A stretch of 64,000 nucleotides of DNA from Pneumocystis sp. 'macacae'. Taxonomy: Eukaryota; Ascomycota; Pneumocystomycetes; Pneumocystales; Pneumocystaceae. The stretch is from positions 129,685 to 193,684 of the forward strand of contig CM030723.1 in the NCBI GenBank assembly GCA_018127085.1. The letters run 5' to 3'. The notes below the pieces were generated by a model. It did no database searches, had not been told where the DNA came from, and saw nothing but the letters and a program-made list of their open reading frames with translations. Below are positions 14,185 through 34,156 of the stretch, in pieces. The position numbers were made by a program, and so were the translations under genes. How positions within the stretch are numbered: the first letter of the stretch is position 1; each line of letters opens with the position of its first letter.

Positions 14185-15539
14185 ATGCAGATGGCATGTG
14201 ATTTAAATCCTAGTAAAATTAATAGATTATTTGGTTGGATTATTCCACCTTTTTTGGTTGGTGTTATGGGCTTTACTACATGGGTTTATATTGTATTAAT
14301 ATGCAGTATAAAATATTTAATATGATATTTTTTGTTAATTTTATTTAGTAAATCATTTGATAATGCATGGTAGAACTATAGGAAGTATTTATTTACTTTG
14401 TTATAATTAAAATGTTTATAACTTAGTTGCGCTTCTCATTATTTTTTCTATACTTTTGTGTATGGTTACATTGTCCTTTATGCGTATTGTTTTCACACCA
14501 CCTGGTTATGTTCCAAGATTTAAGGATTTAAAATTATCTTCATCAAATGATATTGAGTTAAGAACTCATATAATGAATCAAATGAAAACATTTTGTCTAT
14601 ACGATGCTTATGTTTGTGAAAATGACGGATTTCCGAGATGGTGTGCTGTATGTGAGATATATAAACCAGATCGTGCCCATCATTGTAGTGAGACAGGACG
14701 TTGTGTTTTAAAGTTAGACCATTTTTGTCCATGGTAATATTATACCTTTTATTTTGATATATTAAACATATATAGGGTTGGTGGTGTTATTGGTTTTACT
14801 CGATATAAGTTTTTTGTTTTGTTTATATTTTATGTTACACTTATTTGTGTTTTTGTTATATGTTCATGTGCACCTTTGACAGGTGAATATCGTAAAATAG
14901 TATAATTTTGTATTTTTTATTTTCTTCTAAATTATTTAGAATGGTCGTGTCCCTGGGCCGTGGATAGGGATTCTTGCATTGTAGTATGATTTAAGTTTTA
15001 TCTTTTTTGCTAACTGATTAGAGCATCTTTTTTTACGTTATTTTTGGGTCCTTTTACTAGTATTCATATTTTTTATATACTTCGTAATACAACTACTATA
15101 GAATCGATTAATTTTCATGCTAGATTTTATCTTCTTAATGTCTTATATGATAATGAAAGATCTGGACTTAAAAGAGCAAATGTTACTACTAATCCTGGTT
15201 GTCATCCATGGGATTTGGGCTGGAAGAGAAATTGGTGTTCTGTTATGGGTAAAAATTGGTGGTGTTGGTTTTTTCCATTTACTGGGAGGTAAATGTTACT
15301 TTTCTTTGAATTTTTTAATGATTTTGTTTTTAAATAGTCCAGGTGATGGTTATCATTTTGATTATAATGTGATTTTACTTGACGAATTGAAAATAGTGGC
15401 GAAACAATATAAAACAACATGTAAACAATTACTTCCTGATAGAAGTACTATTTCTTTGAACTTACAATCGGAATGTTCTGGTGTTAATTCTCAACATGGA
15501 CTTTGGACTGATAATGGGTTAACTTCTACAAATTCTTAA
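14185..15539 (+). CDS. pfa5: DHHC-family palmitoyltransferase, Pfa5-like (DHFC variant)
   Basis: Seven exons (14185-14305, 14349-14384, 14427-14733, 14776-14899, 14940-14980, 15022-15288, 15338-15539) give 365 aa. The N-terminus has two hydrophobic segments, followed by the cysteine-rich domain ([33 protein letters not shown]), two more membrane segments and a TTxE motif (NTTTIESIN). The C-terminus [20 protein letters not shown] matches the Pfa5 group. The catalytic tetrapeptide reads DHFC instead of DHHC, as I recall for filamentous-fungal Pfa5, so it is probably active. The enzyme S-acylates proteins at Golgi or endosomal membranes; its substrates cannot be read here. Two in-frame ATGs (14185 and 14191) are possible starts. 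Confidence 0.8.
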
Positions 15540-16316
15540 AAGTAAATAAATTTTATGAAAATTATCTAATGAAATGGTCTTTTTTTATTCTAGACATTTA
15601 TATATACTGGTGTGTTTTTTTCTTGGATATGAATTTTGTAAATGAAATGCGTGTATATATTGATGTTTTTAAATTATTTTTAAAATAAATGTTTTGTTCT
15701 AGTATGATTATTATTGGTAAATTAATATATTTATAATATAAATAACTGTCTGTAACATGTATTGTTCTAAACGTGTGATGCAATATATATATATATTATA
15801 TATATGTATTTGCATTAATTACTGAATATATGATTATATATATATTTGATCTGATATGATACTTTTGATATAATATTTATATGTAAAATGTAATTTATAT
15901 ATATAGTTAATAATTAAACAATTTTTATATCTAAATATATTTAAAAATAAATTAGTGTAGAATATTATAATTTTAATGTTTTTTAATGTTTTTGTCTTAA
16001 TTTTTGATTATATCTTAAAATATGGATTTCTGTTATATAACTACTATAAATTTATATATTAATTTAAATATGAATTTTGTTGGTGTTAATCTTCAAATTT
16101 ATACTATTTTATACTATAATATTTTTTAAACATACATTCTGTATAAATTTTATGATTAAATATATTTTTTAAATAATGCTTACAAAAGTTATTATATTTA
16201 TAAACATTAATAATAATTAAAAAATGTATAAAATAGAAATAGAGAAATAGTATTTGTAGGATTATATATAAATTATTTATTTATTTATATATTTAAAGAT
16301 ATTAAAATAAAAATCA
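15540..16316. other. AT-rich intergenic DNA with TA repeats
   Basis: Downstream of pfa5. It holds a (TA)n tract at about 15783-15808 and otherwise featureless A/T sequence. No gene seen. Confidence 0.6.
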
Positions 16317-16452
16317 TTAAAATATAATAGGAAACGAACGCTTAATTTCTACTCTATTTCTTCCATCAAAGCTAACCCACTACAAAATATTATTTTTTTA
16401 ATGATAAATATATTTTGAATATTTACTGCTGTACTTCTAGCATTATATGGAA
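16317..16452 (-). pseudogene. NAD kinase C-terminal relic
   Basis: Two short exons on the minus strand (16452-16427 and 16379-16317), separated by a 47-nt intron with good GT and TTGTAG ends, read PYNARSTA then WVSFDGRNRVEIKRSFPIIF and stop. RSTAWVSFDGRNRVEIKR is the conserved block near the end of eukaryotic NAD kinases, which phosphorylate NAD to NADP. After this block a real enzyme continues for some 30 or more residues, but here the frame ends at once. No exons for the catalytic core (GGDGT and NE/D motifs) can be found upstream in the 670 bp before the protease gene. I therefore read it as a decayed duplicate. The preserved intron argues for a DNA-level copy and not a retrocopy. Confidence 0.55.
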
Positions 16453-17128
16453 CTGCAATTTTTTCATTAGATTATAAAATATATACATTTAATTTGAAAC
16501 GTATTTTCTATATTTTCATTATATTTTTTATTTCATTTAGTTTAAATGTAATAAACATAATAAAAAATATCTTATAATTACTACATACGTATTAAGAATT
16601 AAATGAATTATGATTATTATTTTATTTATTTTATATCATTGAAATTCAAAAGTTAAGTAATTGACTTAAGATGAATCAATATATTATTATTAATAATTAA
16701 ATATACATCTACACTAATTATTAAAATATTCATATATAATTCATATCTAATGTTTAATTATCATTTTTTTGCACTTAAATAATATAATATACGAATGTGG
16801 TTTTATTTAATATCATTTATTTTTTTTAAAATGCACATGTATATGCAATTTACACTTGATTTAGAGATTAATAAATTATATAGCAATAACATTTTTCAAA
16901 AATATATTGAATTTATTGAAAAGTATAATATGATATGCAAAAAAAAAGACTATTTACAAATACTATCATAAATATTAATAATAAATATTAATATCTTTAT
17001 AAATGTATAAAAGCAATTATTCAATAAATATTTTGTAATACCCAACTGTTTTTGTTAATCATATTCATATTATTTATTTTTAATAATTATATTATTTGTA
17101 AAATACCACAAATCATGTAATCATTCTT
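16453..17128. other. AT-rich intergenic DNA
   Basis: About 680 bp between the NAD kinase relic and the end of the protease gene. I searched it for further NAD kinase exons on the minus strand and found none. Nothing else is recognised. Confidence 0.55.
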
Positions 17129-18702
17129 TTAAATTAATTTTTTAAAATAATCATATTTATAGTCAAAACCATTATAAGCAAGAAGATTTTTTGTTGATTC
17201 AGGAATATTATGTAATATTCCTTGATTCCCGAAACCATAAACCATTTCTTTAAGCTTTTCAGATGTAAAAAAAACATCATACTCAGAATCTTTAAAAACC
17301 AAAGATAAAAAATAAGCAACTAATCCACATACATGTGGAGATGCCATAGAAGTTCCAGATAATGACATAGTTGATGAATTACTACCAATCCATGTTGAAA
17401 TAATATTTTCACCAGGTGCAAAAATATCAACACATTTCCTAAAAGATTATTTATATATTTATTTCTAAAGAAGAAATACCCATAATTAGAAAAATGCGCT
17501 CTATTATCTAAAATAGTAGCAGCACCAACAGTAATAGCATTTTTAGAAGAAGCAGGAGAATAATTACATGCATCATCATTATCATTACCAGCAGCTACAG
17601 TAAAATGTAAACCTAGACCAACAGAAATATCTATAAAATAATCTAAAATTTTACTTTTTGGACCACCCAAAGACAAATTAGCAACTGAACCTTTAAATGA
17701 AGTATTATTTTTAAAAGATTCAATATCTTTCAAATACATTGCAACACTCCATTCAATACCCTTTATAACATCACTCTAAAATTTTATTAATTATATTCAA
17801 ATTACAACTAATAATTCCTTACTAAAAGACCAGACCCATCAGCTTTAAGAACCTTTATAGCAACAATAATAGCATTTTTCGCTACACCATATCTTGAACC
17901 AGCTACAATACCTGCAACATGAGTGCCATGACCATTATCATCAGTATCCTGAGTATCAAAAGGGATAGTTATTCCCCATTTTGCACGACCATTAAAATCG
18001 TCATGCTCTATATTAATTCCCGTATCAATTATGTAACTTCAACAAATGAGCACAATAAAGTCAAAAAAAAATACTATACACAGTAACGCCTCGACCAGAA
18101 CAATCATCAAAATCATATTCATTAAAAGTTGAAAAATTAAGCATATGTTTATGAGAAACACGTGCCAATCCCCATTCAGCATTTTTTTGTATCATCGTTG
18201 CATGAAGAATTTGATCTTTTTCAACAAATTTAACCTAACAAATTCTTAATACAAAAAATAAAATAAACTAAATTTGACACCAATTCTAAAGTATCTAAAA
18301 TGCAAAAATACTTACATCATCATGTTTACGAATTTGTTCAATAATTTCATCAGGAAATCTCCCAGAATATCCTCTAAGTTTATCAGAAATTTCATATTCA
18401 TGATTTAACCATTGAAATGTCTTAATATTTTCATTACTAATCCCTAATGTTCTTTGTCCATATTCTTGAAACAATTTTAGATGAAGACTATCAATCCATA
18501 AATAATGCATTTGAGCTTTTATACGATCAACAGATTCACGAAATATTATGATATAATTATCATATTTTTTCTCAATTGTTTTAGCTGATTCTATGGAAAG
18601 AGATTTTTCAATAATTGCCATTATAGAACTGGCAAAGATTTGACAAAAAAACATATTAATAACCACAAAAGAAACGTATTTTCTATTAGTCACCATGTCC
18701 AA
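17129..18702 (-). CDS. Secreted or vacuolar subtilisin-like serine protease (S8, proteinase K/cerevisin type)
   Basis: At least six exons on the minus strand. The first (18702-18316) encodes a signal peptide ([18 protein letters not shown]) and an I9 inhibitor propeptide ([13 protein letters not shown]..., ending IRKHDD). The catalytic domain shows all three triad blocks: Asp in [14 protein letters not shown] (about 18030), His in [14 protein letters not shown] (about 17930) and Ser in [17 protein letters not shown] (about 17350). The oxyanion region reads [20 protein letters not shown]. There is no P domain or transmembrane tail, so it is not the kexin-type enzyme of the Pneumocystis Kex1/PRT1 families. 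It resembles cerevisin and fission-yeast Isp6/Psp3, which mature proteins in the vacuole. It ends about 40 residues after the catalytic domain. Start: ATG at 18702 or, more likely, 18696. Confidence 0.88.
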
Positions 18703-19275
18703 ATATTTTATAATTCTCCTTATATCTATTTTATATATTTTTCATATATAGTTTTATTAATATTTTAAATATTATTTTAAATATTACAACGTAATTATAT
18801 CCTCCAATTTTAAAAAGATTTAAAATATAACAAAAATCCATAATAGTATATAGTATTACAACATAATTTCCATAAGAATAAATACATTATGTTAGAAATA
18901 ATATTATAAATATTTTTACATAAACTAATCAAAATATAAAGAATAGTTGTATTTTTCAGAAACAAATAAATCATATTTCAAATATCCAAAATTACATTTT
19001 ATATACGCATATTAAAATATATTAAAATATAAACCAGAATATTTTTACATACACACGTATATTATATATTATATAACATTCAAATTTACGATATTTCTTT
19101 ATATATATATAAAAAGTCATTAAATACAATAAATATATACCAAGCACAAAGAAATCAATATAATAAAAGAAAGTCAAGTAAAATATTTCGAAATTTCGAT
19201 TGTTCTTAAATTAAACATGCAACACATAAACAAAAAATATTATTAAAAATATTTATAAAATGATTATAATTAATA
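18703..19275. promoter_or_regulatory. Divergent promoter region, protease and BEACH gene
   Basis: About 570 bp of AT-rich sequence between two genes read outward. It must contain both promoters. I recognise no particular site. Confidence 0.5.
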
Positions 19276-28138
<8,863 letters not shown>

Positions 28139-28784
28139 AAATGTATAAAAATAATTTTAAATATATAAACCTAATTAAAATAATACAAAAATAAATTAGT
28201 TTAAAAACTTGGTTTTTAATATATAAAAATAACTTGGAAATTTTATAATCAATTGTTAAAACATACAATAACACGTGTTTTAGCAGAAATGTTTAACAGA
28301 AATAAAATATAATTTTTAGTTTTGTCAATTATATAGAATATTTAAAAACATTAACCTTTTTTTATTTGCCAATATATTTTTTATAAAAAATTACATATTT
28401 AACTATATATAATTAAAATGTTCAAATTTCTAAAAATATTACATATTTTGAAAAATAACAAATCTTATATATGTTATTTAAAATTGTATTAACTATAAAT
28501 TCAAAAAAATTAAATAATTCTAATATACTTAATATTTTTTACGTAACAAAATTTAATTTTTTTAAAGCAAACGTATATATTTTAAAATAAAAAAGTAATC
28601 ATCATCTATTTTTAAGAAAATTTAAAATTAAATTTCAAATTAACATTTAAAAAAAATTACGCAATAAATTCAAATATTCATATAATGCTTATCATAAAAA
28701 GATTTCACAACTTAAATAATAAATATCTAATAAATATACATTTTATCAACTGAATATCATTTAAAATTCAACTATATTTTAAAT
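28139..28784. other. AT-rich intergenic DNA between BEACH gene and spt8
   Basis: About 650 bp, 3' end of the BEACH gene and promoter of spt8. Long A/T runs; no coding or RNA gene seen. Confidence 0.6.
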
Positions 28785-30707
28785 ATGGAAAATATAAACA
28801 TTGATAGTAACAACGATGACAAAATGATTAATAAAAATACACATTCATTAATCAACGGTAAGTGTAAAAATTATTATTTAGAATATTTAATTATTTTTTC
28901 TAATGAAAATATAGAATCTTTAAAATCAAGTCAAAATCTAGAATTAAACTATGAAAATAGCGAACTAAATAGATTTTCCAAAAGTATAGAAGCGTCAAGA
29001 TCAGGCTCTAAATTCACTTTAGAAAAATTGCCTACTACTAAAATTTCTTATAATTCTACTGCTATTCAAACAAATACATACGACATAATTCCAACATGTG
29101 CTTCACCACATTCTACCAGTATAAATATAATAGTGGCAACATCATGTATAAGATGGATATTTACTGGAGGGAATGATGGATATATTAGAAAATTCGATTT
29201 TTTTTCTACCATGAATGGAAAAATACCTCTTACTGTTGCTCAAAAACATCCTTTTGTAGATTCAATAATAAATGTATTTTAAAAAATTGTAATTATTTTT
29301 TATTTTAATTTTTTTTTCTAGGCTGGCGTTTTATTATCTTATTGGGAAAACAGAAATTTACAAGGTTTAAGGTTCCATTTGGTTTTATTTTATTAAAATA
29401 CCATAGAATCTCCAACATCTATATCGACATATTCTAATCCTAAACTATCACCTGTATATTATTTAGCTGTTAATAAACATGCTTTATGGATGCTTTCTGG
29501 TATTGATGTATTAAGAATATTCGTAATTATATTATTATTAAAATTTGGTAGACAGGTGACATTAATTTGCAAACTGTTAGACATGACGAAGGGAAAATTT
29601 TATCAACCATGAAGCGACATGTATCTCCAGTTTCAGTTTTAAAACTTTCATCATGCGAAACGAAGGTTCTAAGTGGTGGTTGGGATAAGAACGTATACGT
29701 ATAACCTTATAAAATTATTATAATTAGTTTTAACATAATAGGAATGGGATCTTAATACTGGCTTAGTTTCTCGATCCTATGATAATCATACAGGCCAAAT
29801 ATCTACTATTGCATACAGACCCATATCATCATTTGCAATTTCATCAAATCCTATAAAAAGCGAACCAAATGTTAACCTAAAATTCAAAATTAATGAAACA
29901 AACAATTTTTCAGAAAATTCTTTTAATTCAATATTTGATAATACTAAAAAAATTAAAAAAAATACATCAGATTTTCTAACAAACAGCAATAAAAATAATT
30001 ATACTAGTAAATTTACGTTAAATGACCAATTAATTCAAAGTGAAAATGAATTCATTGTTTCAGGGATTGACGGAACTATAACTATTTGGGATAAACGACA
30101 ATTAAAACATATTGCTAAACTAGGAATACCCAATGGTACGCCACCATGGTGCATGAATGTAAAAAAAAAGCATACTAATGCAATATTAACTTTAAATAAA
30201 GGCATGTTGGTCAGTTGATGGAAATTATATATATGCAGGAAGAAGAAATGGAACAGGTATTACTTTTTATTTATAAACAATAATTTGATTATTTAGTGGA
30301 TGAATTTTCATTATACTCTTCTCTCGATAAACCATTACGTTCTATCAAACTTCCTTTAAATTCCGGTCCAGTATCTGCTGTTCATTCAATGCCAAATAGA
30401 AAACACCTTATATGGTAAATATTTCTTAATAATCATAAGCAATTTTTTATGTTCTTTTAGTGCATCTTATGATAATATCAGAATATACGATTTAAGTGGA
30501 TCTTCTAAAATACCTTTTTTAATAATACCAGGCCACTATGGAGGAATAATATCTTCAATTTGTATTATGTAGAAATATATTTACATTTTTTTAATTATAA
30601 TAGATGTTGACAGTACGTGTAAATATATGCTTACAACAAGTGGAAATCGTGGTTGGGATGGAAATTATACAGGAACCCTTTTGGGATATGAAATAGAATA
30701 TCTATAA
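28785..30707 (+). CDS. spt8: SAGA complex subunit Spt8 (WD40)
   Basis: Multi-exon WD-repeat protein. After a polar N-terminus the repeats read RWIFTGGNDGYIRKFDF, KVLSGGWDKNV, EFIVSGIDGTITIWDKR, DGNYIYAGRRNGTVDEFSLY and NSGPVSAVHSMPNRKHLI. The protein ends CKYMLTTSGNRGWDGNYTG, TLLGYEIEYL and stop. The GNRGW...LLGYE ending is diagnostic for Spt8. The linker between the middle repeats (about 29830-30050) is long and acidic/asparagine-rich. Spt8 binds TBP within SAGA and passes it to TATA-type promoters. A likely first intron begins with a canonical GTAAGT 75 nt into the frame (28860). Confidence 0.88.
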
Positions 30708-31401
30708 TAATTGGTAATACGTAATATAATTCATTTTAAAGATATAAACTATTATTGCTTAAATATAAAATACTAAATATTTATAACTTTAATATTTATT
30801 AAATCTAGATTTAATTTATTACATATTAATTTTAAAGTTTAAGATCCATCAGTTAAATTTAATAGTATAAAATTTAATTCTAAATTATTTTTAATTATTA
30901 AAAGAATTTTCTTAGGAATTTTAATTTAAAAAGAAATTTAAATATTTTAATTCTATATTTTTAAATCTTAAAATATTTATTGCAAAAAATACATATCTTC
31001 TAAAAAAAAACTACATTTTATAAAGAATAATTAAATTTTAAAAAATTCAAATTATGTTAATTTCAAATAAAATATTATTGAACCCAAAACAATACTATTT
31101 TTATTATATTATATAAATTAAAAATAAATCCCAAATACATCAATCCTAAACCATTAAAAATATTTTATAAATAAAAAACATGACTACCATAAATATATCC
31201 AAAAAACATATATAATATTAAACATATAACCAGTTAATTAAATATTTTATAATCAAAAAATTATAACATTTAAAATTGCATGAACTATTTATTAATAAAC
31301 CTAAATGTCTATAAAATAACATTAAACTAATAAATTTTTTTAAATGATATATATATATAAACTAACAAGAAAACATATCATTCTGAAAATACAAACATTA
31401 T
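30708..31401. other. AT-rich intergenic DNA, convergent 3' ends
   Basis: About 700 bp between spt8 (plus) and pet191 (minus), both ending into it, so it should hold two transcription terminators. Sequence is extremely A/T-rich and otherwise featureless. Confidence 0.6.
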
Positions 31402-31680
31402 TTATTTATCAATAGTAATAGGAGCATTTCCACGAAACCTCTTTCTCATATCAAGCTAAAAAACTAAGAAAAAAATTCAAAACCATCAGAATCTTACTAT
31501 TCCCCTTCTACAATCATATAAACTTCTCTTTAAAAGAAAACATTTTAAAGGTACAAAATCTAATAGCTCAGGATTTGATAAGCATTCTTTTGCAGAGTTT
31601 CCTTTTTTCATACAATCAGAATCTAAAATACACGATACTAAAGCCTCTCGAATATTCTTACATGAACTCGGCATAACCAA
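31402..31680 (-). CDS. pet191: Cytochrome c oxidase assembly factor Pet191/COA5
   Basis: Two exons (31680-31498 and 31455-31402, 42-nt intron) give 78 aa. The protein reads SSCKNIREALVSCILDSDC, then KECLSNPELLDFVPLKC and a FLLKRSLYDCRRG-type stretch. The second exon adds LDMRKRFRGNAPITIDK. Twin CX9C-type cysteine spacing, the NPEL motif and the RKRFRGN ending are those of Pet191, an intermembrane-space protein imported by the Mia40 relay and needed for complex IV assembly. ATG at 31680 or 31674 could be the start. It is divergent from vma11. Confidence 0.9.
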
Positions 31681-32301
31681 AATCTAGTATCTTTTAAAAA
31701 ATTAAAATATTTTTTAATTTAGCGTTAATAAACAAATGAATTTTAAAATTAATATATAGTTCAAATTCTAATCTTAAATTTTTATAAATTAATACATGGA
31801 AATTTCTTTTATAATTTATTAATTACAGGTTTTACTATATCTTAAAAATACATAAGAAACATTTTTATATTTAAAATAAAACAATTAAAAAGAATTTATT
31901 ATTCAAAAATAAATATTCGATGAAAATAATTTTCAAATATAATATGTATTATTTAATATTAATCCATATACATAACATTTAATAAAAAATATAAAAAATA
32001 AAATTTCATAAAATAATATAAAATAATAAAAATCATAACTAAATAACACGAATAAAAACAGATTAGTTTTTTAATTAGAAATTAAAAAAATAAAACATTA
32101 TAATGTACATGAAATTCATTTTAATAAAACTAATACAAAATATTATATCATACATAAAAATATCAAAATGATTAAACATATATCATATTTAATTGTAATT
32201 TATACAAGATAATTTATAATTCTATATATTTTTTTAAACATCGTTAATCAAACGAGAAAATATAATTTATCTATTAAGTGATATTTTATAAGTAGTTAAC
32301 A
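31681..32301. promoter_or_regulatory. Divergent promoter region, pet191 and vma11
   Basis: About 620 bp of AT-rich DNA between two genes read outward. No named element recognised. Confidence 0.5.
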
Positions 32302-33207
32302 ATGTCAATTAGCGAATCATGTCCTAGTTATAGTCCGTTTTTTGGATTTGCAGGAGTAACTGCAGCGGTATAGTTTTTCCTTACATTAAATCAATTTAAA
32401 TTTTATATTAGATGACTTTATCATGTAATTAAACTAATTATATATAATTATATATATAATAATTAATCTTAAACTAGCTATTGGTGCGGCTTATGGGACA
32501 GCTGTCTCAGGAATGGGAATTGCAGGGATTGGACAATTTAAACAAGAACTAATTATGAAAGTAACATTTTGCATTATTATTACTATTTATTAAAGAACCA
32601 GAGTTTTATTCCAGTTGTCATGAGTGGAATAATTGGTGTAATAATTTTAAAAACAAATATTATTCTATATCTTATAAAAATAGGTATATGGACTTGTCAT
32701 ATCCGTACTAATAGCAGGAAATCTTTCACCTGTAGAAAATTATTCACTTTTTGAGTTAGAGATACTAAATCATTCATTATTTAATATTGATTATAACTAG
32801 TGGATTATTACATCTTTCTTCTGGGCTTTGTGTAGGAATGACAGGAATAGCATCTGGTTATAGTATTGGCATTATTGGAGATAATGGTGTACGCTCATAC
32901 ATGCGCCAACCAAAAATATTTGTTTCAATGGTATTAGGTAATTATTACAATAATATTTTTGAAAAAATTAACAAATATAACAAGTATTAATATTTTCAGA
33001 AGTATTAGTAAGTTATATATATATATAATATTAAATATTACTAAAAATAATTCTATATTTAGGGTCTTTATGGGTATGTAAAGTTAAATATTATTATTAA
33101 AAAATTAATCATTGTTAGACTTATTGTTGCTCTTATTTTAAGTAAAGTACATCTTTTATTTATATTTATATAATTTTTTAGATACAAAAATATCTCATAA
33201 ATGCTAA
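32302..33207 (+). CDS. vma11: V-type H+-ATPase proteolipid subunit c' (Vma11)
   Basis: Ten exons: 32302-32367, 32412-32424, 32478-32560, 32602-32637, 32684-32754, 32801-32937, 32985-33007, 33063-33073, 33119-33141 and 33182-33207. They sum to 489 nt, i.e. 162 aa and a stop, the normal length for a four-helix proteolipid. Blocks match Vma11 better than Vma3: [92 protein letters not shown]. The glutamate in FSEVLGLYG (fourth helix) is the proton-carrying residue. The protein forms part of the rotating ring of the vacuolar proton pump. Three internal exons are 23 nt or less (see findings). Confidence 0.93.
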
Positions 33208-33395
33208 TAAACATTATAAAAAACATTCTTTAATTATATATATTTCTTTTCCTAAATAGATTTGTAAATTTTTCTTAATATCACAAAATAATTTATATAA
33301 ACAATAATTATTTATTTTTGCTAGAAATATCATTATCAAGAAATATTATCTTATATATAAATATTTATATATTTTAAATCAACAAAAAGGGCGTT

Positions 33396-33495
33396 GAGAA
33401 GAGTGGGGTTCGAACCCACGCAGCTTTCGCTATCACGAATCACATAAAAGCACTCCCGCCTGAACGTGACTCCATAACCACTCGGACATCTTCCC
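33396..33495 (-). tRNA. tRNA-Leu(CAG) with 20-nt intron
   Basis: The minus strand folds as a type II tRNA. The acceptor GGGAAGA pairs with TCTTCTC (one G-T pair), the D stem is TCC/GGA, and the anticodon stem is TCACG/CGTGA. The loop reads TTCAGG, a 20-nt intron, then T. A long variable arm (AGC GAAA GCT) and a T arm GTGGG TTCGAAC CCCAC follow. The anticodon is CAG, with G37 and U33, and the discriminator base is A, as leucine identity requires (serine tRNAs use G73). A T5 run just downstream (33389-33385) fits a Pol III terminator. This shows CUG is decoded as leucine here. Confidence 0.9.
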
Positions 33496-34156
33496 AGACC
33501 TTCAATTATCACTCTAAAATATAAAAGTTATATTTTTGATGTAGTTTTCAATACATAAAAATCAAAAAATAAAAACCATTAACAAAATTCATAAATTAAA
33601 ACAAATAATATATAAATTATACTTTATTAAAATTATTCAATAAACCAAATAGAAAAAATTAAATTATATCAAGTTAGATTTATAAACTAAACATACTTTT
33701 TAATAGAAATATAAAATCAATCTATATATAATTATTAAAAAATATATTAATAATATTTTTTCCATTAAAGATTTACTAGATGAACAATATAATTTCAAAA
33801 AATACTCTAAAGTAAATTATAAATTTTATTTAATAATATTAAAACAAATACAATATAATATCTTTTAAAAATATCATAAGCAATATTTTTATACATTAGT
33901 CAAATAACAAAAAAACAATTTCACTAATAATCTATTTCATATTTACAAAGATCAAAAAATACAAATTAAGTTGATATATAAATCAAAACAAATATAAAAA
34001 CCACAAAATTCTATTTAAAAGATCCTTGGTCACTACATACAATATAAAAAACATGACTTCAAAAAAAGAATCTGAAACACATAAAACAAAATCAAACAGT
34101 TATATTTTTTATTACCTGTTTAAGGATAGAAAACAAATTACCTCTAACGATTCCAA
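33496..34156. other. AT-rich intergenic DNA
   Basis: Lies between the 5' end of the tRNA gene and the 3' end of the Rho GEF gene, both on the minus strand. A/T-rich, no gene seen. A short plus-strand frame at 34026-34268 is antisense to the GEF end and is not believed. Confidence 0.6.

Noticed and set aside
15598..15783. 61-codon minus-strand frame downstream of pfa5
   Set aside because: No recognisable content, runs into a TA repeat, and composition is that of intergenic DNA.
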